Below are positions 51,701-61,193 of a stretch of DNA of 64,000 nucleotides, piece after piece (position 1 is the first letter of the stretch; every line of letters starts with the position of its first letter). A model generated the notes under the pieces. It was not told the DNA's origin. It saw only the letters and a list, made by a program, of their open reading frames with translations, and ran no database searches. A program made the position numbers and the translations under genes. The stretch comes from Pedobacter fastidiosus (lineage in GTDB: Bacteria; Bacteroidota; Bacteroidia; Sphingobacteriales; Sphingobacteriaceae). The DNA is taken from the NCBI RefSeq assembly GCF_014306625.1, contig NZ_JACRYL010000007.1:205850-269849 (forward strand), given 5' to 3'.

Positions 51701-52484
51701 AAGAAACGAGCCGATAGTTTGGAGAAGACATGATGAAATTGGTTCCTTAATTAAGGAATATAACAATATGATTGCGGCTTTGGAAGATAGCGCATTAAAA
51801 CTAGCACGATCTGAACGTGAAAGTGCATGGCGAGAAATGGCCAAGCAGGTAGCGCATGAGATTAAAAACCCCTTAACACCCTTAAAATTGGGTGTGCAGT
51901 TGCTAGAAAAATCATGGAAAGAGAAAGATCCAAATTTCGAAATCAAGTTTAATAAGTTTAGTAAATCATTTATCGAGCAGATTGATAGTCTTTCTAAAAT
52001 TGCATCAGAATTTTCAAATTTTGCAAAGATGCCGGATACCCGTTTAGAGAAATTGGAGATTTTGCCTATAGTAGAACGTGCCCGCGAAGTTTTTAAAAGT
52101 ACCGAAAATGTGGAAATTGATATTCTCTACAAAGCCACTTTTACCCTACATATTCTTGCCGATAGTGATCAGTTACTTCGCACTTTTAACAATCTTTTTA
52201 AAAATGCAATTGAAGCTATTGATGGAGATTCTAAGTGTTGTATAACAGCAGTTCTTTATAACGATAACGATAATGTTTACATTGAGATTAAAGACAATGG
52301 AAAAGGCATAGACCCCGTTTTACACGATAAAATATTTGTTCCAAACTTTACCACAAAAACCTCGGGTACTGGTTTAGGATTGGCCTTTGTGAAACAGGCA
52401 ACTGAAAACGCAGGTGGAACCATTACTTTTACCTCGGTTATTGGCGTTGGAACCATCTTTTATTTAACGTTTCCATTGGCTTAG
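48753..52484 (+). CDS. large multi-pass sensor histidine kinase (NtrY-like)
   Basis: A 1243-residue membrane kinase. One helix at about 8-27, an extracytoplasmic segment, then about eight closely spaced helices between 210 and 475, a second extracytoplasmic region, further helices near 720 and 775, and another extracytoplasmic segment. A helix near 950 precedes the HAMP domain (SPLTFIQESISRTKIGQRN). HisKA has KQVAHEIKNPLTPLKLGVQL. The ATPase has FNNLFKNAIEAI, IKDNGKGIDPVLHDKIFVPN and GTGLGLAFV. The HEIKNPLTP box is the NtrY/NtrB-like type. No response regulator is adjacent. A -7-like box TATCTTTA is at 48736-48743. Confidence 0.9.
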   Translation: MKLSFGVKIRFLLLVLGCCLIATSISLSRFTSKNELLERDAQQLQENLSAKERIVENFISDKEKVFSAENYHLNPNEALSFLEAYRTKEGINLLTYQNSKLKFWSTFNVSDIDPSNIKEGTSVLFLSNGWYETIKKTHGDFSLIFLIAIQNQYSIKENQYFKNDLNPLLSNSKMLTSASFTDKDVYTIKSLDNKFLFGLKIKPGYIDKYYSPTQLWLFIAGLLCICMFFNSLASLVARKGHIMLGTLLLLSFFLIFRLTDLSYGWFNHRFIVDLFDPVIYAESFLMPSLGDFLMNVIALTWVLLFVYNHKEQYKFGEWVKQNKFIGIVIHIAMLVFIGFITVLADDVFFGLIYNSKINFDIVNILKLSGTSWVSIVILCLVWFQIYLVTIISTSVSRQLNVNNSERLTIFIIGFLAVFIYKLSTDFTAFFIVFALVFFIIVRSVYLKEVRFSIGVLAIVFFCLAFNTSIKYIKYKDITERSLREPLARKVQSSDDPSAIIALNGLENQLLTDNFLVKFFTESDSGKYAVLKNHIKDYLDGYLTRYDYQIYPYNKLEKSINKSNSQPIEKYKDLVEAGSVKIDGSNYFYQVNNTFGYQDYFGIIPVFSKNSLQGTLILELRSKPYNYNNRLPDLLGDQKLIKNDDFKGYSIALYSNNKLLNQSGNYTYPLNGSIFKGVKDDFVNSSDDELHYSHLIYKPSDSKMVVISKEKVGYVERLAALSFFFIVFIIFSLLLYGLVWLIKNLDDDRVGWFSINRSLMINANKILYKTRIQLSIVLSVVATLLIVGWTTYYYMNNEYRSQQDILIKDKIRKVQQNFEKQVFNNGIISNDENSVADFNTFADINNADLNLYDTRGDLMMTTYPKLFNFKVIGRKMGPMAYIYLHDLQRSEFINSKEKIGSLTYAAAYAPIRNAQNKTIAFISLPNYSNEEEYSDKIALFVSNLINIYALVFVAIGVLAVFLANQITSPLTFIQESISRTKIGQRNEPIVWRRHDEIGSLIKEYNNMIAALEDSALKLARSERESAWREMAKQVAHEIKNPLTPLKLGVQLLEKSWKEKDPNFEIKFNKFSKSFIEQIDSLSKIASEFSNFAKMPDTRLEKLEILPIVERAREVFKSTENVEIDILYKATFTLHILADSDQLLRTFNNLFKNAIEAIDGDSKCCITAVLYNDNDNVYIEIKDNGKGIDPVLHDKIFVPNFTTKTSGTGLGLAFVKQATENAGGTITFTSVIGVGTIFYLTFPLA

Positions 52485-52501
52485 TGGAAATTTAAAGGCT
52501 A

Positions 52502-53404
52502 TTATTTTAAATCGATTTGCGCTTTGCCCAGCGTACTGCCATCAGCATATAAAATTACGGTATAAATACCTTTTATAAATGGCCTAGGGTTTGCCCAATC
52601 GATAACGTAAGTACTTTCGTCATTGTTGTAATTAATGAAGATAGAATGGCTGTACTGCATTTCCTGTCCATCGGCTTCGAAGCGATTGCTTTCATCAGCG
52701 AGCAGATTGCCAGCCGGGTCAAAGACTCTTAAATAAATATTATGGTGACCTTTTTCTGCTAGTTCATTAGGCACAATGTTAAAGCGAACGCTTAGTTTTT
52801 CTGCGCCAGAAGATTTTGTTACTTCAATTTTTTTACCGCTCGATTTAGTTCTAAAAGCAATAATTTCTGCTGTTTGAAGCTTTAGTGCCGCAGCGGTTTT
52901 AACTTTTGCATTTAAGTTAGAATTCTCGTTTTCAAGATTGGAGGCCCTTCCTGTCATGCTTTTTAATGTGCTTTCAAGACTATCGCGACTGTTTTTCAAA
53001 AAAATATTATCGCGTTGTAATTGAAGGATTTGCTCGTTATAGTTTTTTACAAAAACTTTTAACTCATTAATTTGAGTGTATGCTTTATCCAATTCGCCTT
53101 GCGTAATTTGACCTTTTTCTAAAGAAACTTTGAGCTCGGCAATTTTTTCTCGTGCAAGCTTTTGCTCCGATTCTAACTTCTCTCCAAGATCAAGATTCAA
53201 TGCGTTTACCTTATCTAGCTCAACCTCAATCTTTTCAACTTCTAGGCGCAACTTGTCTTTTTCGGTACTTACTGTAACAAACTTTTGGCTCTGCTGTCGA
53301 TCTTTAAAAAATAGGAATGCGTTGGTTCCTATTAAGGCTACAATAACAATAACTAGAAAGTAAATTTTGTTTCTATCGCCCTTATTAACGTTTTGTGGTT
53401 CCAT
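52502..53404 (-). CDS. membrane-anchored coiled-coil protein with C-terminal beta domain
   Basis: A 300-residue protein: N-terminal transmembrane helix at about 13-32 (IYFLVIVIVALIGTNAFLFF), a long coiled coil at about 38-175 (Glu/Leu/Lys heptads with repeated ELK/KLE units), then a beta-sandwich-like domain (LSVRFNIVPNELAEKGHHNI, VFDPAGNLLADES, GIYTVILYADGSTLGKAQI). I recognise no named family. The layout fits an envelope spacer or scaffold protein. It converges with the NtrY-like kinase gene, 17 bp apart. Confidence 0.75.
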   Translation of the reverse strand: MEPQNVNKGDRNKIYFLVIVIVALIGTNAFLFFKDRQQSQKFVTVSTEKDKLRLEVEKIEVELDKVNALNLDLGEKLESEQKLAREKIAELKVSLEKGQITQGELDKAYTQINELKVFVKNYNEQILQLQRDNIFLKNSRDSLESTLKSMTGRASNLENENSNLNAKVKTAAALKLQTAEIIAFRTKSSGKKIEVTKSSGAEKLSVRFNIVPNELAEKGHHNIYLRVFDPAGNLLADESNRFEADGQEMQYSHSIFINYNNDESTYVIDWANPRPFIKGIYTVILYADGSTLGKAQIDLK

Positions 53405-53553
53405 TTTTAATAATGCTGTATCTTCTCAAATTAATATAATTTTGGATTTCCATAGGTAAATGGTGGCACACAATTTATTTTTAAATAGGGATGCAAATTA
53501 AAATTTTTAACAAAAATTATATGACTTTTTAAAAAAAATCGTTTACTTGCTAA

Positions 53554-53578
53554 TGTTCAATTTGTATTCAAATGAACA
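53554..53578. promoter_or_regulatory. inverted repeat TGTTCA...TGAACA upstream of GHL10 gene
   Basis: TGTTCA (53554-53559) and TGAACA (53573-53578) with further pairing TTG/CAA inside. It lies 38 bp upstream of the glycosyl hydrolase ATG, in the promoter region; it could bind a dimeric regulator. Confidence 0.4.
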
Positions 53579-53615
53579 CAAACACACATCCTGAATAAAA
53601 AACAAGACAGAAATA

Positions 53616-55160
53616 ATGCTTAAAAACTTTCTATACGCACTTTTAACTTTAATTGTAATACCTTTTATATTAAATGCTCAAGCATTATCAAAAATTGCAC
53701 CAAAAAGAGAGTTTAGAGGCGTTTGGGTGGCCACTGTTACCAATATTGATTGGCCATCTAGACCGGGGTTAAGCGTAGATCAGCAAAAACAAGAACTTAT
53801 TGGAATTCTGGAAAGACATAAAAGCCAAGGGATGAATGCCATTATTTTACAAGTTAGACCAGCGGCCGATGCCTTTTATGCAAAATCTCGCGAACCTTGG
53901 AGCCAATGGTTAATGGGCAAGCAAGGCTTGGCACCCGCACCCGGATATGACCCTTTAGCTTTTGCAATTAAAGAAGCTCACTTTAGAGGAATGGAATTAC
54001 ATGCATGGTTTAATCCATATCGAGCCAGCATGGGTTCTAGCACAGTTTTTAGTGCCGATCACGTTACTAAAAAACATCCTGAATGGTTTTTTAATTACGG
54101 AGGAAAGAAACAATTTGATCCGGGAATACCTGAAGTAAGAGAATATATTGTGCAAGTAATACTAGATGTTGTTAAGGAATACGATGTAGATGGGATTCAT
54201 TTTGATGATTATTTCTATCCCTATCCATTAGAAGGACAAAAAATTAATGATGGCGATACCTTTTATAAAAACCCAAACAACTTTTCGGATATTAAAGATT
54301 GGCGGAGAAACAATGTCGATTTACTAATCAAGGAGCTGGACGATAGCATTCATCACTACAAAAAATATGTAAAGTTCGGAATCAGTCCATTTGGAATTTG
54401 GCGCAACAAATACGAGGATCCTGAGGGTTCTGCCAGTAGTGGTCTTTCTAATTATGCCGAATTATACGCCGATAGTCGGAAATGGGTTAAGCAGGGTTGG
54501 GTAGATTATATTAATCCTCAGGTTTATTTTACTTTTAGCAGAAGAGTTGCACCTTATGCAACCTTGGTAGATTGGTGGAGCAATAATAGTTATGGGCGGC
54601 ATGTTTATATCGGTCAGGGGGCTTATTTAGTAAATTCGAGAGCTGAAATGGCTTGGAAAAATCCTTCAGAAATTCCAAACCAGATTAGATATTTGAGAGA
54701 AAGTAATCGAATTCAAGGAAGTGTTTTCTTCTCTTCAAAATCGTTAAGTACAGTAGCCCGAGCAGTTGGCGATTCTTTAAAAACCGATTTATACAAATAT
54801 CCGGCATTGCCTCCACAAATGCCATGGCTGGATGAAGTTCCACCGAATCAGCCACAAGCTTTAACAGCCGATGCTTTGAAAGATGGTGTTCATTTAAAAT
54901 GGCAACTTCCAACAAAAGCCAAAGATGGAGAAACCGCATCGGGCTTTGTGGTTTATAGATTTGGTGAGGGTGAAAAAATCTCAATTTTAGATCCTAAAAA
55001 CATCGTTAAAATCAGTTTCGAAGATTACGTTACTTTTATTGATACTGGCGTAGAAAGCGGAAAGCGTTATAGTTATTTAGTAACGGCACTAGATCGTTTA
55101 AAAAATGAAAGCGAACCTAGCGGACCAGTTGGCGTAGAAGTTCCATTAGCAAAAGAATAG
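53616..55160 (+). CDS. glycosyl hydrolase-like 10 (GHL10/YngK) family protein
   Basis: A 514-residue secreted protein; signal peptide ends near LNAQA. The GHL10 TIM barrel covers about residues 28-350: REFRGVWVATVTNIDWPS, 'MNAIILQVRPAADAFY', 'GMELHAWFNPYRAS', 'VDGIHFDDYFYPYP' and 'YINPQVYFTF'. A fibronectin-type III-like domain follows at about 405-510. It is the first gene of a plus-strand carbohydrate cluster. Characterised relatives act on cell-wall or capsular glycans; the substrate here is unknown. Confidence 0.9.
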   Translation: MLKNFLYALLTLIVIPFILNAQALSKIAPKREFRGVWVATVTNIDWPSRPGLSVDQQKQELIGILERHKSQGMNAIILQVRPAADAFYAKSREPWSQWLMGKQGLAPAPGYDPLAFAIKEAHFRGMELHAWFNPYRASMGSSTVFSADHVTKKHPEWFFNYGGKKQFDPGIPEVREYIVQVILDVVKEYDVDGIHFDDYFYPYPLEGQKINDGDTFYKNPNNFSDIKDWRRNNVDLLIKELDDSIHHYKKYVKFGISPFGIWRNKYEDPEGSASSGLSNYAELYADSRKWVKQGWVDYINPQVYFTFSRRVAPYATLVDWWSNNSYGRHVYIGQGAYLVNSRAEMAWKNPSEIPNQIRYLRESNRIQGSVFFSSKSLSTVARAVGDSLKTDLYKYPALPPQMPWLDEVPPNQPQALTADALKDGVHLKWQLPTKAKDGETASGFVVYRFGEGEKISILDPKNIVKISFEDYVTFIDTGVESGKRYSYLVTALDRLKNESEPSGPVGVEVPLAKE

Positions 55161-55210
55161 CTGAAATCTAGACCAGTTTCTGATTAGGGAAAATAATTTT
55201 GTAAAATTAA

Positions 55211-55224
55211 TGCAACCGATTGCA
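55211..55224. promoter_or_regulatory. LacI-family operator TGCAACCGATTGCA
   Basis: A near-perfect palindrome with the central CG of LacI-family operators (TGCAAxCGxTTGCA pattern), 65 bp upstream of the LacI-type gene. It is probably the regulator's own site. Confidence 0.65.
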
Positions 55225-55288
55225 ATTTTATAAAATTAACCTTACTTTAGTCATACCAAATATTAGAACTTTATGTTCAGATTCGTGT

Positions 55289-56317
55289 ATGCAAGATAAA
55301 GAGATTACAATTTACGATTTAGCGGAGAGATTAAATATTTCGGCAACCACTGTAAGTAGAGGGCTGCAAGATCATCCTGCAATTAATAAAAAAACAAAAA
55401 AGAGAATTTTTGATCTTGCCACCGAACTTGGATACCGCTCCAATAAGTTCGCAAGCAACCTCCGTAAGCAAAAAACAAATACTATTGGGGTTATCGTTCC
55501 GCGGTTAAATAGTCTTTTCATGTCTTCAGTTTTATCGGGGATAGAAAAGATAGTTAATAATGCCGGTTATAATTTAATTATCAGTCAATCTTTTGAGCAA
55601 GAGGCAAAAGAGAAAACAAATACGACAACCATGTTTAACAGCCGAGTTGATGGGTTAATTGTTTCATTGGCTTCGGATACGCAGGATTTTAGCCATTTCG
55701 ATACTTTTATAAAAAAGAATATCCCAGTTATATTTTTCGATCGGATTGCAGAAAGTATTCAATCTACCAAAGTATTGATTGATAATTTTAAAGCAGGATA
55801 TAAAGCAACCGAGCATTTAATTGAGCAAGGCTGCAAGGAAATTCTTCACATCACTGGAAATACAGCTAGGAATGTTTACATGGATAGGTTTGAAGGCTAT
55901 AAAAAAGCGTTATCAGATCATAACATTCCGTATGACCCAACTTTATTTATCTCTAATGATTTAACCGAGCAGGCCGTTCAAGATTCTTTGTTAAATGATG
56001 TTTTAAAACGAGATAAATTACCAGACGGTTTATTTATCACGAACGATTCATCGGCAGCATTTGCCCTAACCATTTTGAAAGAAGCGGGTTTAAAAGTACC
56101 CGAAGATATCGCCATTGTTGGCTTTAATAATGATCTAATTTCGAAAGTTACAGAGCCAGCCATTACAACTATAAATTACCCAGGAAATGAAATGGGAGAG
56201 AATATCGCCCGAATTTTAATCAATCATTTAGATGGTGAAGGAGATTTAAGCTTTACCAGTACAGTAATTTTAAATACTGAACTGATTGTAAGGGCTTCAT
56301 CTCAAAGAAAAAAATAA
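55289..56317 (+). CDS. LacI family transcriptional regulator
   Basis: A 342-residue repressor: N-terminal LacI helix-turn-helix (ITIYDLAERLNISATTVSRG) and hinge, then a periplasmic-binding-protein-like sugar-sensing domain at about 60-335 (NTIGVIVPRLNSLFMSSVLS; DGLFITNDSSAAFALTIL; EDIAIVGFNNDLISKV). The ATG at 55289 is chosen because it sits just before the helix-turn-helix; an upstream TTG at 55220 lies inside the operator. It is followed after 9 bp by an SDR gene and then xylan-degrading genes, so it likely controls hemicellulose or uronate use. Confidence 0.93.
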   Translation: MQDKEITIYDLAERLNISATTVSRGLQDHPAINKKTKKRIFDLATELGYRSNKFASNLRKQKTNTIGVIVPRLNSLFMSSVLSGIEKIVNNAGYNLIISQSFEQEAKEKTNTTTMFNSRVDGLIVSLASDTQDFSHFDTFIKKNIPVIFFDRIAESIQSTKVLIDNFKAGYKATEHLIEQGCKEILHITGNTARNVYMDRFEGYKKALSDHNIPYDPTLFISNDLTEQAVQDSLLNDVLKRDKLPDGLFITNDSSAAFALTILKEAGLKVPEDIAIVGFNNDLISKVTEPAITTINYPGNEMGENIARILINHLDGEGDLSFTSTVILNTELIVRASSQRKK

Positions 56318-56326
56318 TAACAAAGC

Positions 56327-57067
56327 ATGAGCAAGAAAATAGCCATTGTAACCGGTGGCGGAGCAGGATTGGGTTTGGCCATCAGCAGAAAATTAGTACA
56401 GGAAGGCATTCATGTAATCATGATTGGTCGAAATGAAGAAAAACTGAAAAGTGCCGTTAACGAATTTGGATTATTGAGCAGTTACAAAGCTTTTGATCTT
56501 CAGAACTTGAAAGGCATTCCTAGCTTAATTGAGGAAATTATTGAAGAGTTTGGTCAAATTGATATTCTGGTTAACAATGCAGGCATCAATATGAAAAAAC
56601 CTTTTATAGAGGTTACGGATGAAGATTTTGCAAGTGTGATTCAAACTAATTTATCATCGGTTTTTGCTATAAGCAGAGAAGTGGTTAAGAAAATGATTGA
56701 AGCAAAAAGCGGAAGCATTGTAAATATAAGTTCGATGGCTGCGCAATATGGGATTCCAAAAGTAATTGCGTATTCGGCGGCCAAAACTGGTGTAGAAGGA
56801 ATGACAAGGGCAATGGCAACGGAACTTTCTCCATTAGGAATTAGAATAAATTGTGTAGCACCAGGCTTTATTAAAACCGACATGTCTGCCAAGGCATTAG
56901 ATGCTGATCCTGAAAGAAAGAACAAAGTTTTTTCGAGAACACCCATGGGTAAAATGGGCGATCCGGACGATGTGGCGGAAGCCGTGTATTTCTTTTGTTC
57001 GGCAGGAGCAAAATATGTTACAGGCGTGGTAATGCCTGTAGATGGAGGAAATTCTATCGGATTTTAA
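56327..57067 (+). CDS. SDR family oxidoreductase
   Basis: A 246-residue short-chain dehydrogenase. NAD(P) motif VTGGGAGLGLAISRK at the N-terminus, NNAG at about residues 83-86, the catalytic Ser in IVNISSMAAQYG, and YSAAK (Tyr-x-x-x-Lys). 'CVAPGFIKTDM' completes the family pattern. It is next to a LacI regulator and upstream of a xylanase, so it may reduce or oxidise a uronate or keto-sugar, similar to gluconate-5-dehydrogenase or KduD; substrate unproven. Confidence 0.9.
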   Translation: MSKKIAIVTGGGAGLGLAISRKLVQEGIHVIMIGRNEEKLKSAVNEFGLLSSYKAFDLQNLKGIPSLIEEIIEEFGQIDILVNNAGINMKKPFIEVTDEDFASVIQTNLSSVFAISREVVKKMIEAKSGSIVNISSMAAQYGIPKVIAYSAAKTGVEGMTRAMATELSPLGIRINCVAPGFIKTDMSAKALDADPERKNKVFSRTPMGKMGDPDDVAEAVYFFCSAGAKYVTGVVMPVDGGNSIGF

Positions 57068-57123
57068 ACAAATAAAGAGGTAAATATAAAGCCTTTTTGA
57101 CTAATAGAGCATAACCAAATATT

Positions 57124-58251
57124 ATGAGTAGGAATTTCAAATTTGCAAAAATTACTAAATCAAGATGGATCTGTTTATCCATGATGTTAATTTTTAGTTC
57201 GTGCAAATCTCAACAAACCATCACCAATTATGCTTCGGATCATCGCGGGTTAAAAGATTTTTATAAAGCCTATTTCCCAATTGGTGTGGCCGTTGGCCTC
57301 AAAAATTTATCGGGAGATGAAGCACAGCTGATTAAGAAACAGTTTAATAGTATAACTGCAGAAAACGCGATGAAAATGGGAAGTCTTCAACCCAAAGAGG
57401 GGCAATTTTATTGGAAAGATGCAGACTCCATCGTAAACTTTGCAGTTAAAAATGGAATCAAAATTCGTGGACATAACCTGTGTTGGCATGAACAAACGCC
57501 CGATTGGATTTTTACTGGAAAAGATGGGAAGGAAGTTTCAAAAACCGTTTTATTGCAACGTTTAAAAGATCATATTACAGCAGTTGTAAGTAGATATAAG
57601 GGAAAAATTTATGCTTGGGATGTGGTTAACGAGGCAATTGATGATGATCCAAATCAGTTTATGCGGAAATCTAAGTGGTACCAAATCTGTGGCGACGAAT
57701 TTATTGTAAAAGCATTCGAATATGCACATGAAGCTGATCCAAATGCAAAACTTTATTACAATGATTACAACACCGAACGCCCAGAAAAAAGAGAGCGCAT
57801 TTATAAATTTTTAAAAAGCTTAAAAGATCGAGGCGTGCCGATTGATGGAATTGGTTTACAGGCACATTGGTCGTTACAAGAACCTACTGAAAACGAACTC
57901 CGCACCGCAATCGAACGCTACTCATCGCTTGGATTAAAAATTCAATTTACCGAAGTGGATATGTCAATTTATCCTTGGGAGAAAGATAAAAGAGACCGAA
58001 AACCGAACGAATCAGATCAGTTTACTACAGAATTAGCGCAAAAACAAGCAACGCAATATGCAATGGTTTTCAGGGTATTTAGAGAGTATAAAAGCGTAAT
58101 TACCAATGTTACTTTCTGGAATATTTCTGATAAGCACACTTGGTTAGATGAATATCCGGTAATGGGCAGAAAAAATTATCCCCTGCTTTTTGATGTAAAT
58201 CTTCAGCCAAAAAAAGCGTATTGGGAAGTAATCAATTTTAAAAAGAAATGA
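57124..58251 (+). CDS. endo-1,4-beta-xylanase, GH10 lipoprotein
   Basis: A 375-residue GH10 enzyme with lipobox cysteine 27 (LIFSSC), so probably anchored in the envelope. Motifs in order: NSITAENAMKMGSLQP, RGHNLCWHEQTPDWIF, the acid/base glutamate in WDVVNEAID, 'YYNDYNTE', 'GIGLQAHWSLQEP', the nucleophile glutamate in QFTEVDMS, and 'TFWNISDKHTWL'. Length is normal for a single-domain GH10. It leads GH10-GH115-GH43, a set suited to glucuronoxylan. Confidence 0.95.
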   Translation: MSRNFKFAKITKSRWICLSMMLIFSSCKSQQTITNYASDHRGLKDFYKAYFPIGVAVGLKNLSGDEAQLIKKQFNSITAENAMKMGSLQPKEGQFYWKDADSIVNFAVKNGIKIRGHNLCWHEQTPDWIFTGKDGKEVSKTVLLQRLKDHITAVVSRYKGKIYAWDVVNEAIDDDPNQFMRKSKWYQICGDEFIVKAFEYAHEADPNAKLYYNDYNTERPEKRERIYKFLKSLKDRGVPIDGIGLQAHWSLQEPTENELRTAIERYSSLGLKIQFTEVDMSIYPWEKDKRDRKPNESDQFTTELAQKQATQYAMVFRVFREYKSVITNVTFWNISDKHTWLDEYPVMGRKNYPLLFDVNLQPKKAYWEVINFKKK

Positions 58252-58293
58252 AATTGAGACCTTAAATTTTAAACCCATCAAAATTATACTTTC

Positions 58294-61167
58294 ATGAAAA
58301 AGCTCCTTTTATTCGTTGTTCTGGTTATCTTAAAATCTACCTGTTTTGCTTCAGTAACTGATCCATTTGTTTCTAAAACATATACTACAGGAAGTTTTTC
58401 GATTGTAAATAACGGAAAGGCAACTTCCATATTGGTGGGTGAAAATGATTAGACCGGTGTAAATAGGGCGGTAAAAAATCTACAGACCGATATAGAAAAA
58501 GTTTCGGGAATTAATCCTGCTTTACTCACGAAGAAAGCATCTGGAATGCTCATTATAATTGGCACAATTGGCAAAAGCGATATCATTAATGAGCTGATTG
58601 AAAGTCATAAAATTGATGTTGCAGGCATTGCTGGTAAATGGGAAAGTACATTAATAGAGGTAGTAAAAAACCCGATGCCAGGCGTAGATTCTGCATTGGT
58701 TATTGCCGGGAGCGACAAACGCGGAACCATTTACGGCATTTACGAACTGTCTTCCCAAATTGGTGTTTCTCCCTGGTATTATTGGGCAGATGTTCCTGTT
58801 AAAAAAAGCAATGCGCTATTCGCCATTGGTGGTAGACACATTATTTCTTCGCCTGCGGTAAAATATAGAGGAATCTTTTTAAATGATGAAGCACCTGCAT
58901 TATCGGGCTGGAGTAAAAAAGAATTCGGTGGCTTTAATCATAAATTTTACGAAAAGGTTTTCGAGCTTATTCTCCGCCTAAAAGGCAATTACTTATGGCC
59001 AGCCATGTGGGGCAGTGCATTTAATGATGATGATAAAATGAATCCGGTTTTGGCCGATGAATATGGAGTTGTAATCGGAACATCGCACCACGAGCCTCTA
59101 AGCAGAGCGCATGATGAATGGAAAAGATATAAAGGTGGCAAGTGGAATTACGATCAAAATCATGAACAGTTAAGGGCCTTTTGGGAGAGTGGTATGAAAC
59201 GCATTGCCGATAAGGAACAGATTATTACGGTTGGTATGCGTGGTGATGGAGACGAGCCAATGACGGAAGGAACGGCAACTGCCTTACTTGAAAAAATTGT
59301 TAAAGATCAACGGGAGATTATTGAAAAAGTAACCCAAAAACCAGCCTCGCAAACGCCACAGCTTTGGGCGCTTTATAAGGAAGTTCAGGCCTATTACGAT
59401 AAAGGCATGCGTGTGCCCGATGATGTAACGCTTTTGCTTTGTGATGATAACTGGGGCAATATTAGAAAACTTCCAAAACTTAATGAATCGCCTCGAACTG
59501 GCGGTTATGGTATTTACTATCACTTTGACTACGTAGGCGATCCTCGTAATTATAAGTGGATTAATACCAACCCCATTCAAAAAGTTTGGGAACAAATGAA
59601 CCTGGCTTACGAGTACAACGCGAATGAAATTTGGATTGTAAATGTGGGCGATTTAAAGCCAATGGAGTTTCCAATTTCGTTTTTTCTGGATTATGCTTGG
59701 GCTCCTGATGCTATTCCTGCAGAAAAACTTAAAGCTTATACCACCGATTGGGTTACAAAACAATTTGGAGCACAGTATGCAGAAGAAATTGCTGATATTC
59801 TAGATTTTTATCCGAAATACAATGGGCGAATTAAACCCGAGTTGCTGAACGAAAACACGTATAGTTTAATCAACTACAATGAGTTTGAGACTGTAGTTTC
59901 GGATTATAAAAAGCTAGAAACTATAACCAAATTTATTTACAACAACATTCCTACAGATCAAAAAGATGCTTTCTACCAGCTTGTGCTTCATCCGGTTGAG
60001 GCGAGCGCTAATTTGTACGAGCTTTATTATACCGTTGCCAAAAATAAACTTTACGCCAAACAGGGTCGTTTTGGAACAAATGTTTTGGTTGATAAAGTAG
60101 ATAGTTTGTACAAAAGAGATTCGGAGATTACCAATTATTACAATAAAACGATAGCTGGTGGAAAGTGGGATCATATGATGGATCAAACTCATATCGGTTA
60201 TACCTACTGGCAACAACCAGAAAAAAATTCGATCCCCGAAACACAAATTATTACGTTTACTGGCGATTTTAATAAAGCCAAAATGGGTTTGGCAATTGAG
60301 GGAAGCGATTCTTCTTGGACAGGCAAAGAAAAGGTAAACTTTGCCCTTCCAACTTTTGATTATTACAGCAACAAACCGCATTATATCGATCTGTTTAATA
60401 AAACCAAAGGATCATTCACTTATCAAATTAAAGCGCCAGCCTACGTAATTTCTAGCGAGCCAAACGGAGCAATAAATAGTGAAAAGAGAATTTTCATAAC
60501 CATAGATTGGGCGAAGGCACCGAAGGGAATATCGCAAACCATAATTGCAGTTTCTGGAAATGATGGATCAAAAATGTTAATCCCATTAACTTTAAATAAT
60601 TCCCGATTTGCAGACGAGAAAATTAATGCTTTTTTACCCCAAGCAGGGTATCTCTCAATAGAGGCCCAAAATTATACCAAAGCAGTTGGGAGTCGACCAA
60701 TTTTTTGGAAAACCATTCCGAATTATGGGAAAACTTTAGGTGGGGTTGCTCCCGTTCCGGTAACGGCTCCAATTCAAAAATTAGATGTAAGTACTCCGCA
60801 TTTGGAATACGACATCTATTTAAATGAATCTGGAACATTTAAGCTGAATACTTTTATATCTCCAACAATCGATTTTACAAATAGTGATGGACTAAAATTT
60901 GCTGTTTCTGTTGATGAAGAAGCACCAATAATTGTAAATATTAGTACAGATTATAAAACAGAAAATGCCTGGCGTCAATCGGTTGCTGATAATATTAAGA
61001 TCTTTAAAACACCATTAAAATTTGATAGGCCAGGTAAACATACCATTAAATACTGGATGGTAAACCCTGGTGTGGTATTGCAAAAACTGGTGCTGGATCT
61101 TGGCGGATTAAAACCAAGTTTTCTTGGTCCACCAGAAACTTTTGTAAGCAAAATAAAACAACCTTAA
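58294..61167 (+). pseudogene. GH115 alpha-glucuronidase interrupted by an in-frame TAG
   Basis: From the ATG at 58294 (signal peptide KLLLFVVLVILKSTCFAS) the frame runs 52 codons to a TAG at 58450-58452, then stays open in the same frame to 61167, giving 957 codons, the usual size of GH115 enzymes. The sequence around the stop, ...ILVGEND-stop-TGVNRAVKNL, is continuous GH115 N-terminal sequence. The long remainder starts at an ATG at 58546 (873 residues) and has 'GIFLNDEAPALSGWSKKEFG', 'LAMWGSAFNDDDKMNP' (LWPAMWG-type) and 'VGMRGDGDEPM'. That part lacks a signal peptide. The family removes 4-O-methyl-glucuronic acid from xylan. Confidence 0.88.
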
Positions 61168-61193
61168 CCATTTATAAACCTGAAAATAAGACA

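Noticed and set aside
58450..58452. TAG recoded as an amino acid (pyrrolysine or readthrough)
   Set aside because: No pyl genes are visible, and GH115 proteins have no known recoded residue near the N-terminus; a point mutation is more likely.
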